Positions 1 through 6,260 of a stretch of 7,457 bases of DNA are shown here, one piece after another. The translations under genes and the position numbers were made by a program. The stretch is taken from positions 1-7,457 of the forward strand of contig JAJYBT010000104.1 in NCBI GenBank assembly GCA_021778875.1, read 5' to 3'. Origin of the DNA: Acidobacteriota bacterium (GTDB lineage: Bacteria; Acidobacteriota; Terriglobia; Terriglobales; Acidobacteriaceae). Each line of letters starts with the position of its first letter. Within the stretch, counting starts at the first letter, position 1. The notes beneath the pieces were generated by a model. The model searched no databases. It saw only the letters and a list, made by a program, of their open reading frames with translations, and had not been told where the DNA came from.

Positions 1-1416
1 CAGCGCGGTGATCCGCCCGCGATTGCTACGGGCGTCACTGTCACTTACCAGGCCACCGCCGACACGACGGGCTCGACGAACACCTCCAGCGCGGGCAAGA
101 CGAATTTCTGGACGTATGTGCGTGCGCTCTTTCTGGCGAATGTGAATCCCGACGTGGGCCTGACCGGCAACCCCGTGCAAAGCAATACCCCGCACGCGAT
201 GACCTACAACAGCGCACTGGGGGCATGGGAGGCCACGGCCATTCCTACCATTCCGTACGACGACAACGGCAATCGCAATCCCTATCCGATGGTGAAAGTC
301 GTGGTGAAGGATGCGGCGGGAAATGTGCTCGCGACCAACACTGCGGTGCTGGCGGTGAGCGACGAGATGGCCTGCTCCACCTGCCACGCTTCGGGAAGCA
401 GCGTGGCTGCAGAACCGTCAGCCGGTTGGGAGAACAATGCCGATCCTGCGAAAGATGTGAAGCTCAACATCCTGAAGAAGCATGACGATCGCTGGAGCAT
501 AGCCTCCTATCTGCCTGCGCTGCAAAGTCAGGGCTACACCTACCAGTCAAGCCTGTATCAGACGGCCAAGGCCGGAACTCCGATTCTGTGCGCGGCCTGT
601 CATGGCAGCAATGCGCTGAGCGCTGCCGGTCTTCCCGGCATCAATCCGCTCACTCAGGACATGCACACGCTGCACGGCCCTGTGATCAATCCGTCTACTG
701 GTACGAGCCTGGACAATGCAACGACTCCGTACGCATCCTGCTACCTGTGCCACCCCGGACCGCAGACCAAATGCCAGCGCGGCGCGATGAACAAGACGGC
801 TTGTTACGATTGCCACGGCAATCTCAGCACGGTTGGCGCGGCCACGCGGCAGGGCTGGCTCGACCTGCCTTCGTGCCAGATGTGCCACAACGGCGGAACC
901 CGCTACACGAGCACGTTTGCCTCGGCGGGCATCTGGCGCACCACCGCGGACACAACTTTTGCCACCAATCCTGACAAGCCGTCTGCGGGCAAGAGCCTCT
1001 TCCGGTTCAGCACGGGGCACGGAGGCGTGTATTGCTCTGCATGTCATGGGTCACAGCATGCGGAGTATCCGAGCCTGCAGCCGAACGACAATGTTTACAG
1101 CACCAATCTGCAGGGGTATCCGGGCAAGATCGTTGAATGTACGGTGTGCCATGTGAGTGCTCCAACCACGCAGAACGGCGGCCCGCACGGCATGCACAAC
1201 ATTGACCAGGGCTGGATCAGCCAGCATCGTCAATACGCGAGCAACGGCGGCTATTCGAAGTGCGCCTATTGCCACGGTACGGATTACAGAGGCACACCGC
1301 TCTCTGCCGTTGCAACGACGCGCACTTTTACGGTGGGCGACAACGGGACAAAGACCTTTGCGGCCGGTCACCAGGTGAGCTGCTACGACTGCCACAACGG
1401 GCCGACCGCCGACTGA
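1..1416 (+). CDS. Multiheme c-type cytochrome (nine CxxCH sites), 5'-truncated by the window edge
   Basis: Frame 1 is open from the first base to a TGA at 1414-1416, so at least 471 residues are present and the true start lies to the left. The GTG at 118 is internal and is not a credible start. The first ~120 residues are beta-rich and heme-free, with an NPYPMVKVVVKDAAGN-type segment. Nine CxxCH heme sites follow: CSTCH 373-387, CAACH 589-603, CYLCH 739-753, CYDCH 802-816, CQMCH 874-888, CSACH 1033-1047, CTVCH 1138-1152, CAYCH 1261-1275 and CYDCH 1381-1395. The last lies seven residues from the C-terminus. Nine further histidines lie after the first site, enough for bis-His ligation of every heme. 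Such proteins are exported and matured outside the cytoplasm, and carry electrons in the periplasm, at the outer membrane or extracellularly. The signal peptide would be in the missing part. The partner and the terminal acceptor cannot be told from this window. Confidence 0.93.
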   Translation, partial: QRGDPPAIATGVTVTYQATADTTGSTNTSSAGKTNFWTYVRALFLANVNPDVGLTGNPVQSNTPHAMTYNSALGAWEATAIPTIPYDDNGNRNPYPMVKVVVKDAAGNVLATNTAVLAVSDEMACSTCHASGSSVAAEPSAGWENNADPAKDVKLNILKKHDDRWSIASYLPALQSQGYTYQSSLYQTAKAGTPILCAACHGSNALSAAGLPGINPLTQDMHTLHGPVINPSTGTSLDNATTPYASCYLCHPGPQTKCQRGAMNKTACYDCHGNLSTVGAATRQGWLDLPSCQMCHNGGTRYTSTFASAGIWRTTADTTFATNPDKPSAGKSLFRFSTGHGGVYCSACHGSQHAEYPSLQPNDNVYSTNLQGYPGKIVECTVCHVSAPTTQNGGPHGMHNIDQGWISQHRQYASNGGYSKCAYCHGTDYRGTPLSAVATTRTFTVGDNGTKTFAAGHQVSCYDCHNGPTAD

Positions 1417-1430
1417 GAATTTATCTGCGC

Positions 1431-1805
1431 TCAGCCCCGGATCCATTCCCCCGGCCTGATCTCTGGAAAGGCCGGCGGCGCGGGCTGGCCATCGCTCTCC
1501 AGAGCCAGCAGCCACGCGCGGACCTCTGCAAGCAGCGGCGCGACGGCGATGCCTGCGAAGTGGGCTGGGCGCCCCTCGAGCTTGCGCTGCACTCTGCGCA
1601 GCAGGGAGACAGCGCCCGCGCGGTTGCCGGCCTGCAGGTGATGAAATGCGGCAGTCAACTGAATCAATGCCTGCAGAAAGCTCTTCTCCGGCTCCTGCAA
1701 CTGCAGCCAGACGATCTCCCAGTGCTCGTGAGCTTCAAAGAACTCGCCATTGCAATAACAGGCCAGGCCCGCTGCAAGTTCGTCGCTTGTCCAGTCGAAC
1801 GGCAT
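1431..1805 (-). CDS. DUF309 family protein
   Basis: This gene encodes a 124-residue, mostly alpha-helical soluble protein. It carries the two signatures of the DUF309 family: GEFFEAHEHWEIVWL near residues 20-34, with the conserved HE and WE pairs, and a second helix FLQALIQLTAAFHHLQAGN near residues 43-61, followed by GA and a leucine-rich helix. The family has no established biochemical function; the conserved His and Glu residues suggest a polar or metal-binding site, which is inference. I chose the ATG at 1805 because it gives the usual family start, a few residues before the first helix. An in-frame TTG at 1835 would add ten residues. Neither has a clear ribosome-binding site, so the start is uncertain. 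It is the last gene of the minus-strand cluster, 70 bp after the nucleotidase-like gene, and ends tail-to-tail with the cytochrome gene 14 bp away. Confidence 0.85.
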   Translation of the reverse strand: MPFDWTSDELAAGLACYCNGEFFEAHEHWEIVWLQLQEPEKSFLQALIQLTAAFHHLQAGNRAGAVSLLRRVQRKLEGRPAHFAGIAVAPLLAEVRAWLLALESDGQPAPPAFPEIRPGEWIRG

Positions 1806-1875
1806 GCTTTCATCATGCCGCGCGGCGCTTGCCAAAGTCCAAGCTGCGAGGCACGCAACGCATCCGCGCAGGCCG

Positions 1876-2412
1876 CTAATCCCTGAGGCTGGCGAAAAAC
1901 TCTGCGACTTCCTGCCAGTTGTTCACGCGGGTAAAACCCGTGGCTGCAAGGTTGTGCGGGGCGGAGTAGAGCAGGCCGTGGCCCTCAAAGCGCTGCAGAT
2001 TGCGGGGCAGATCATCGATGAGGTAGTCGGCGCGCAGAATGCTCTTGTTGCCGCAAAAGACATAGTGCGTGGGCGGGATGAAAGAGAAGTGGCGCTGCAG
2101 CCAGCGGTACTTGGGGCCGAGCGAGTTGGGCACGGTCATGGCCTGCGTGGCGATAAAGATTTCAAAGCGCGCGCTCAGGTCCCTGAGCACATCCTGCGCG
2201 TCGGGCATGAGGGCGAGATCCTCGAAGAAATCTTCAGCATCAAGAAAAGCGCGCAGTTGCTGCTGGCGGTCGAGGGGCGCAACTTCCCAAAGGCCCTTGC
2301 CAGCCAGGTCTTCGGGGGTCACTTCCTCGTCGAATGTCTGGTTGTAGCGGCGAAGGTGCTCGGCAAGCGTATCCGCCATCACCTCATCCATGTCCACGCA
2401 GATGCGCCGCAC
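1876..2412 (-). CDS. 5'(3')-deoxyribonucleotidase-like HAD phosphatase (NT5C family)
   Basis: The product is a 178-residue HAD-superfamily phosphohydrolase resembling cytosolic 5'(3')-deoxyribonucleotidases, which remove phosphate from deoxynucleoside monophosphates. All HAD motifs are visible. Motif I is VDMDEV, with nucleophile Asp7 and acid/base Asp9. Motif II is IFIATQ, with Thr89. Motif III is the lysine in GNKSIL (Lys123). Motif IV is DYLIDDLPRNL, with Asp133 and Asp134 for magnesium. A helical cap lies near residues 17-75. The YRWLQRHF segment before motif III is typical of the NT5C group. The protein looks complete and probably active. The GTG start at 2410-2412 is supported by AAGGAG six bases upstream. 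It lies in the middle of the minus-strand cluster, 76 bp after the zinc-ribbon gene. The substrate is uncertain: bacterial members of this group are often annotated as nucleotidases without direct tests. Confidence 0.87.
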   Translation of the reverse strand: MRRICVDMDEVMADTLAEHLRRYNQTFDEEVTPEDLAGKGLWEVAPLDRQQQLRAFLDAEDFFEDLALMPDAQDVLRDLSARFEIFIATQAMTVPNSLGPKYRWLQRHFSFIPPTHYVFCGNKSILRADYLIDDLPRNLQRFEGHGLLYSAPHNLAATGFTRVNNWQEVAEFFASLRD

Positions 2413-2418
2413 TGCCCG

Positions 2419-2424
2419 CTCCTT
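2419..2424 (-). promoter_or_regulatory. Ribosome-binding site fixing a GTG start
   Basis: Read on the minus strand this is AAGGAG, six bases ahead of the GTG at 2410-2412. It is the best Shine-Dalgarno match in the cluster and decides the start of the nucleotidase-like gene, which has no ATG before its catalytic DMD motif. Confidence 0.75.
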
Positions 2425-2476
2425 TTCACGCAGAGAACCGGCTGCAATGTTCTCTTATCCAAGGTTATCAGGGTGC

Positions 2477-2489
2477 GAGCGTGGCGCTC
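2477..2489 (-). other. Short hairpin at the stop codon of the zinc-ribbon gene
   Basis: GAGCG (2477-2481) and CGCTC (2485-2489) form a perfect five-base-pair stem with a three-base loop, directly after the minus-strand stop codon (TAG, 2489-2491) and overlapping its last base. No T-run follows on the minus strand, so it is not a standard intrinsic terminator. It could slow decay or attenuate read-through between two genes of the cluster, or be chance in GC-rich DNA. Confidence 0.25.
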
Positions 2490-3304
2490 TAGTCGCCGGC
2501 CTGCTGGGGCTTGCGGATGGCGCGGCCTGTGCTGCCGGCGGGCGCGGGTTGCGGCTGCTTGGGCGCGGGCGCCAGGGCGGGGTCCCAGTAGAGCAGGCGG
2601 CCGCAACTGTCACACGTCAGCAGCTCGCCCTCGCGCAACTGGTTCCAAGTTTGCGGTCGCACGCCCATGCGGCAGCTGGTGCACTGCTGGTTTTCCGCAC
2701 GTGCCAGGCCGGTGCCTCGCGTTGCGGCCAGGCGGTCATAGCGCGTGAGCCACTCGGGTTCGATGGCCTTGCGCAGTTCTCCGCGCTCGACCTGCAGCGC
2801 TGCCTGCCCGCGGGCAATCTCCTGCTGTCGCAGGGCGATGCGTTCGCGCGTCTTGTCGAGCGCGGCGGCGAGCTCTTCCACCTGGGCGCGGGCGGCGGCC
2901 AGCGCGGCCTCCTGCGTCTCGGTGCGCTCCATGCTGGCGAGTTCCTCGTTTTCCAGGCGCTCGACTTCGCTCTCGGCAAAACTCACTTCGTGCTCAATGG
3001 CGGCGGCCTGCGCCGGCGTTGTCACGGAATCCTGCTGCGTGCGATAACGCGCGGCCTTCTGCCGATGCCCGGCGATGTCGCGCTCCAGGCGCGTGCGCAG
3101 CGATTCCTCGCGGCTGAGCGCATCGGATGTCTCGGCTGCCTGGCGCTGCGCTGCGGTGAGCGCTGCCTCGGCCTGGGCGATTTCCGCGGGCAGGGCTCGC
3201 GCGGTTTGCGCCAGCCGCGCCAGCTCCAGGTCAACGTCTTGCAGCTTTACGAGATTTTCAATATGCGCTTGCATCCGTGCCAGCAAGTTTACGGCATCCG
3301 GCAT
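2489..3304 (-). CDS. Coiled-coil protein with C-terminal C4 zinc ribbon (CdsZ/FlgZ-like)
   Basis: This 271-residue protein has a long charged, Ala/Glu/Arg/Gln-rich coiled coil over residues ~15-180 and then a zinc ribbon with Cys208-x2-Cys211 and Cys231-x2-Cys234, closing with GRLLYW. This is the zf-RING_7 (PF02591) architecture, also seen in Chlamydia CT398/CdsZ and Helicobacter HP0958/FlgZ. Those relatives act as adaptors for RpoN, secretion or flagellar factors, but most bacterial members are uncharacterised, and no flagellar or secretion gene is seen here. The Pro/Ala/Gln-rich tail (residues ~241-271) is probably disordered. An in-frame TAG sits directly before the ATG at 3304, so this is the longest possible start. 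An ATG at 3274 (residue 11) is a real alternative, just before the family's usual ENLVKLQDVD opening. Neither has a clear ribosome-binding site. It is the first gene of the minus-strand cluster. Confidence 0.88.
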   Translation of the reverse strand: MPDAVNLLARMQAHIENLVKLQDVDLELARLAQTARALPAEIAQAEAALTAAQRQAAETSDALSREESLRTRLERDIAGHRQKAARYRTQQDSVTTPAQAAAIEHEVSFAESEVERLENEELASMERTETQEAALAAARAQVEELAAALDKTRERIALRQQEIARGQAALQVERGELRKAIEPEWLTRYDRLAATRGTGLARAENQQCTSCRMGVRPQTWNQLREGELLTCDSCGRLLYWDPALAPAPKQPQPAPAGSTGRAIRKPQQAGD

Positions 3305-3364
3305 CTAATAAGAAAATGACCCCGTCGTGCTGCTGCGACGATATGAGTCAGGCGAGGAGGGGAA
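3305..3364. promoter_or_regulatory. Divergent intergenic spacer between the zinc-ribbon and AsmA-like genes
   Basis: These 60 bases must hold the start signals for both directions unless the promoters lie inside the genes. On the minus strand TATTAG (3305-3310) resembles a -10 box and would suit the inner start at 3274, but I see no matching -35 box. CGTCG (3323-3327) and CGACG (3336-3340) form a weak inverted repeat with an eight-base loop. No operator or riboswitch is recognisable. Confidence 0.35.
3355..3360 (+). promoter_or_regulatory. Ribosome-binding site fixing a TTG start
   Basis: AGGAGG ends four bases before the TTG at 3365. An in-frame TGA at 3344-3346 leaves no upstream start, so this strong site decides in favour of TTG for the AsmA-like gene. 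Confidence 0.75.
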
Positions 3365-5068
3365 TTGACCAGCTCGCAGAGATCTTTCTGGCGCAGAAAC
3401 CGGTGGCTTCTGTGGACAGCAGGCAGCCTGCTGGTTGTGCTGGCAGGGGCGGCCATCGCGGTGGCCGTGCTGGCGCGGCGGGTTGAGCCATTTCTGCGCG
3501 CCCGCATTGTGGAGACGCTCTCAGAGCATTTTCATGCGCGCGTCGAGCTGGACAGCTTTCACATTGCGCTGGGCAACGGCCTGCGCGGAGAGTGGGGCGT
3601 GTGGGCCGATGGGCGCGGGCTGCGCATCTGGCCTCCGGTCGAGGTCGCAGGCGTTGTAGCGCCGGGTGCCGCGCAGCCCCAAGTGCCGCTGATCAAGCTC
3701 GACGAATTTCGCTTTCATGCGCCACTCCGCTACCAGCCCGGTACGCCGGTCCATCTCAGCGAGGTGCGGCTCAGGGGTCTCGATATCCATGTGCCGCCCA
3801 GAACGCACTTTCAGCACGGCGGCGCCAATGCCGGCGTGGTCACAGGTGCGCCTCATCCCGGCGCCACTGGACAGCTCGTTGGCTTCCGGGTGGACAGCAT
3901 CAATTGCGACGGAGCGCACCTGGAACTGGGGACCAGCAAACCGGGCAAGCTGCCGCTCGCCTTTGCGATCGCCCGCCTGAAACTGACCGGCATTACCCCG
4001 AGCGGCGCCATGAACTTCGATGCCCAACTCACCAACCCGCGCCCGCGCGGAGAGATCCACGCCACGGGAAGCTTTGGCCCCTGGCAGGTGGCTGATCCCG
4101 GCGAGAGCCCAGTTGCAGGCGATTACACCTTTGACCATGCAGACCTGTCCAACTTCAAAGGGATCGCGGGCATACTCAGCTCGACGGGCCACTATCAGGG
4201 CACGCTGCGCGACATTGTGGTGGACGGCCAGACCGATACCCCCGACTTCCGCCTTTCGCACTCCGGCAACGCGATGGCTCTGCACACGCGCTTTCACGCC
4301 AAAGTGGACGGCACCAACGGCGACACCTGGCTGGATACCGTCGATGCCACGCTGGGCGGCACGCACCTGAGGACGCAGGGGCAGGTTGTGCGCGTTCTGG
4401 CGGCGGATGCCAAAGGCCCGCCGCACATGATCGGACACGATATTGCGCTCACGGTGAACGTGGACCGCGGCCGCATCGCGGACTTCATGCGACTGACCAG
4501 CAACTCGCCTGAGCCGCTGCTCACGGGCACCCTGACCATGAAGACTACGCTGCACATTCCTCCGGGCACTGCGCCCGTACATCAGCGCATGGCGCTTGAC
4601 GGCCAATTTGCTCTGGAGCAAGCGCAATTCACCAGCGCCGCGATTCAGGACCGCATCATGGAACTGAGCCTGCGCGGGCAGGGAAGGCCCGGCGACGTGA
4701 AGAACTCCGACTCTGCCGGCATTCAGTCGCGTATGCAGAGCAGCTTCAAAATGGAAGGCGGCGTCCTCACGCTGCCCGACCTCAATTACACGGTTCCGGG
4801 CGCTGATATCCAACTGAAGGGCACCTACAGCCTGGACGGCGGCGTGCTGAACTTTATCGGCGTCGCGCGGACGCAGGCTACGGTTTCGAAGATGGTGGGC
4901 GGATGGAAAGGCTTCCTGCTCAAGCCGGCCGATGGACTCTTCAAGAAAGGCGGAACCGGAGCGTTGATCCCCATTCACATTGGCGGCACACGCAAGAATC
5001 CCGAATTCGGCGTCGATCTTAAGCGGATGAAAACCACCACGCCCGAGCGGCCGGGCAGCCCGCAGTAG
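3365..5068 (+). CDS. AsmA-like membrane-anchored envelope protein
   Basis: The 567-residue product has a short basic N-terminus (RRNRW), one strong membrane segment at residues ~14-36, then a long beta-rich region facing the periplasm. After the membrane segment comes VEPFLRARIVETLSEHFHARVELDSFHIAL, the kind of opening found in AsmA/TamB-type proteins. The C-terminal third, with repeated amphipathic strands (LHGxF-, LKGTYSLDGG- and FIGVART-type) and the ending LIPIHIGGTRKNPEFGVDL, fits the AsmA-like C-terminal region. Family members form long hydrophobic grooves and are linked to lipid transport between inner and outer membranes; that role is inferred here. It is shorter than many AsmA/TamB proteins but looks complete. 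The TTG start is supported by AGGAGG four bases upstream. The HIR-type SPFH gene follows after 111 bp in the same direction. Confidence 0.82.
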   Translation: MTSSQRSFWRRNRWLLWTAGSLLVVLAGAAIAVAVLARRVEPFLRARIVETLSEHFHARVELDSFHIALGNGLRGEWGVWADGRGLRIWPPVEVAGVVAPGAAQPQVPLIKLDEFRFHAPLRYQPGTPVHLSEVRLRGLDIHVPPRTHFQHGGANAGVVTGAPHPGATGQLVGFRVDSINCDGAHLELGTSKPGKLPLAFAIARLKLTGITPSGAMNFDAQLTNPRPRGEIHATGSFGPWQVADPGESPVAGDYTFDHADLSNFKGIAGILSSTGHYQGTLRDIVVDGQTDTPDFRLSHSGNAMALHTRFHAKVDGTNGDTWLDTVDATLGGTHLRTQGQVVRVLAADAKGPPHMIGHDIALTVNVDRGRIADFMRLTSNSPEPLLTGTLTMKTTLHIPPGTAPVHQRMALDGQFALEQAQFTSAAIQDRIMELSLRGQGRPGDVKNSDSAGIQSRMQSSFKMEGGVLTLPDLNYTVPGADIQLKGTYSLDGGVLNFIGVARTQATVSKMVGGWKGFLLKPADGLFKKGGTGALIPIHIGGTRKNPEFGVDLKRMKTTTPERPGSPQ

Positions 5069-5136
5069 CAGCCTTGCGCAGTCTTCCCTGCACCGCGATC
5101 GACTCAATGTGTAACCCGACCTGAATCGCCATCCTG

Positions 5137-5142
5137 TACAAT
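5137..5142 (+). promoter_or_regulatory. Candidate -10 box for the SPFH gene
   Basis: TACAAT, preceded directly by TG, lies about 40 bases before the SPFH start codon in an AT-richer patch. No good -35 box is seen at the usual distance. If it is real, the SPFH gene can be transcribed apart from the AsmA-like gene. Confidence 0.35.
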
Positions 5143-5179
5143 TCGCTTCTGCTTCCAGACGAAGTAGCGGAGGACACCG

Positions 5180-6088
5180 ATGGACCTGCTGTTCCTGATT
5201 CCGGTAGCGATTTTCGGTCTCATTTTTCTGTCCCTGATTCTGGGGAGCTTCTTCACCGTGAACACGGCAGAAGTCGCTGTGATTACGCGCTTTGGCAAGT
5301 TTTTGCGGGTGGCCGAGGCGGGTCTGAACTGGAAGACGCCCTACATCGATTCCGTTACCGGACTGGTGAGCCTGCGTGTGAATCAAATCACGCTCACGAT
5401 GGAAACCAAGACCAAGGACAATGTTTTTGTCACCATCCCGATTTCCGTGCAGAATCGCGTCCGGCCTGAAAAAGTCTTCGACGCCTTCTATCGGCTCTCC
5501 GATCCGGTGGCGCAGATCAAGTCCTATGTGGAGCAGGTGATCCTGGGTCATGTGCCGGGCATGACACTCGATGAAGTGTTCGCTTCGCAATCCAGCATCG
5601 CGGCTGCCGTGAAGCAGGAACTGGATGCGGATATGGCGACCTTTGGCTACGAGATCGTGAACGTGCTGGTGACCGACATCGTTCCCGATGCCAAGGTGAA
5701 GTCCGCTATGAATGACATCAACGCCGCGCAGCGCGAACAGGTGGCCGCAGCAGCGCGCGGCGAAGCTGAAAAGATCCTCGTTGTGAAGAAAGCGGAAGCG
5801 GAGGCGGAAAGCAAGGCGCTCCAGGGGCAGGGCATTGCGAACCAGCGCAAGGCCATCATTGAAGGCTTGCAGGTCTCCATCGAGCAGTTCCAGAAGGTGG
5901 TGGAGGGCGCGTCAGCCAAAGAAGTGATGCAACTGGTGATGGTGACGCAGTACTTCGATACGCTGAAGTCCATCGGCGAGAACGACAAGACCAACACGCT
6001 GTTTCTTGCTCACTCGCCTGCAGCAGTCAAAGAAGTCTCCGATCAGATTCTTGAGTCCATGCTGGTGGCCGAGCGCGCGAAAGGGTGA
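5180..6088 (+). CDS. SPFH/band-7 membrane protein, HIR type
   Basis: This complete 302-residue protein has an N-terminal membrane segment (residues ~3-25), an SPFH/band-7 domain (~27-185) and an Ala/Glu/Lys-rich coiled coil (~183-245). SPFH proteins oligomerise into ring- or cage-like membrane scaffolds that organise microdomains and often shield proteases or other partners. From memory, this one matches plant hypersensitive-induced-reaction proteins along most of its length: ETKTKDNVFV (~75-84), DAFYRLS (~101-107), YGYEIV-like FGYEIV with DIVPD (~155-170), AMNDINAAQR (~176-185), AEAEKIL and AEAESKAL (~196-214), GIANQRKAIIEGL (~218-230) and VTQYFDTLKSIG (~255-266). The ATG at 5180 follows GGAGGA by five bases. 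No NfeD-type membrane partner or protease gene is adjacent; the nearest neighbour is the AsmA-like gene, 111 bp upstream. Its specific role cannot be told from the sequence. Confidence 0.92.
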   Translation: MDLLFLIPVAIFGLIFLSLILGSFFTVNTAEVAVITRFGKFLRVAEAGLNWKTPYIDSVTGLVSLRVNQITLTMETKTKDNVFVTIPISVQNRVRPEKVFDAFYRLSDPVAQIKSYVEQVILGHVPGMTLDEVFASQSSIAAAVKQELDADMATFGYEIVNVLVTDIVPDAKVKSAMNDINAAQREQVAAAARGEAEKILVVKKAEAEAESKALQGQGIANQRKAIIEGLQVSIEQFQKVVEGASAKEVMQLVMVTQYFDTLKSIGENDKTNTLFLAHSPAAVKEVSDQILESMLVAERAKG

Positions 6089-6260
6089 TGCGCAATCAAC
6101 GCGCAATGCCCGGTCCAAATTGCACAGCCCCAAAGACCAGCATTCCAACTCCGGCCGGGATGCCGACTGTCTCCGTCGCCTCGTCTGAAATGTGTTAGTT
6201 TGGCTTTCGTCACACCGTTGCCGATTTCATGAGCAGCGGAAACACGACGAGGAGACCGCA
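6089..6260. other. Intergenic leader before the alpha-glucosidase gene
   Basis: This 172-base stretch has no plausible gene. GCGCAAT occurs twice (6090-6096 and 6101-6107), eleven bases apart, which would place the copies on one face of the helix. A seven-pair stem with one G-U pair joins 6140-6146 and 6157-6163 around a ten-base loop; no T-run follows, so as a terminator for the SPFH gene it is weak. I see no clear -35/-10 pair. It ends in AGGAGA (6250-6255), five bases before the glucosidase ATG. Confidence 0.3.

Noticed and set aside
118..120. GTG as the start of the cytochrome gene
   Set aside because: The frame is open with sensible protein sequence to the left edge, no ribosome-binding site precedes it, and no signal peptide follows it, so it is an internal valine.
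1417..1430. A bidirectional terminator between the cytochrome and DUF309 genes
   Set aside because: The 14-base gap holds no inverted repeat or T-run; any terminator would have to lie within the coding ends.
1804..2748. A 314-codon open frame on the plus strand
   Set aside because: It runs opposite the nucleotidase-like gene and part of the zinc-ribbon gene, both with intact motifs on the minus strand, and has no recognisable domain.
2390..3319. A 309-codon open frame on the plus strand
   Set aside because: It is the antisense of the zinc-ribbon coiled-coil gene; its Leu/Arg/Gly-rich translation reflects the Glu/Ala/Gln codons of the real gene read backwards.
3323..3340. An operator or structured leader at the CGTCG/CGACG inverted repeat
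   Set aside because: Only five base pairs with an eight-base loop in GC-rich DNA; this is expected by chance and no second copy is present.
3521..5590. A 689-codon open frame on the minus strand
   Set aside because: It lies opposite the AsmA-like gene and the start of the SPFH gene, both recognisable by family. Its translation is rich in His, Arg and Gly with no recognisable domain, as expected for an antisense frame in GC-rich coding DNA.
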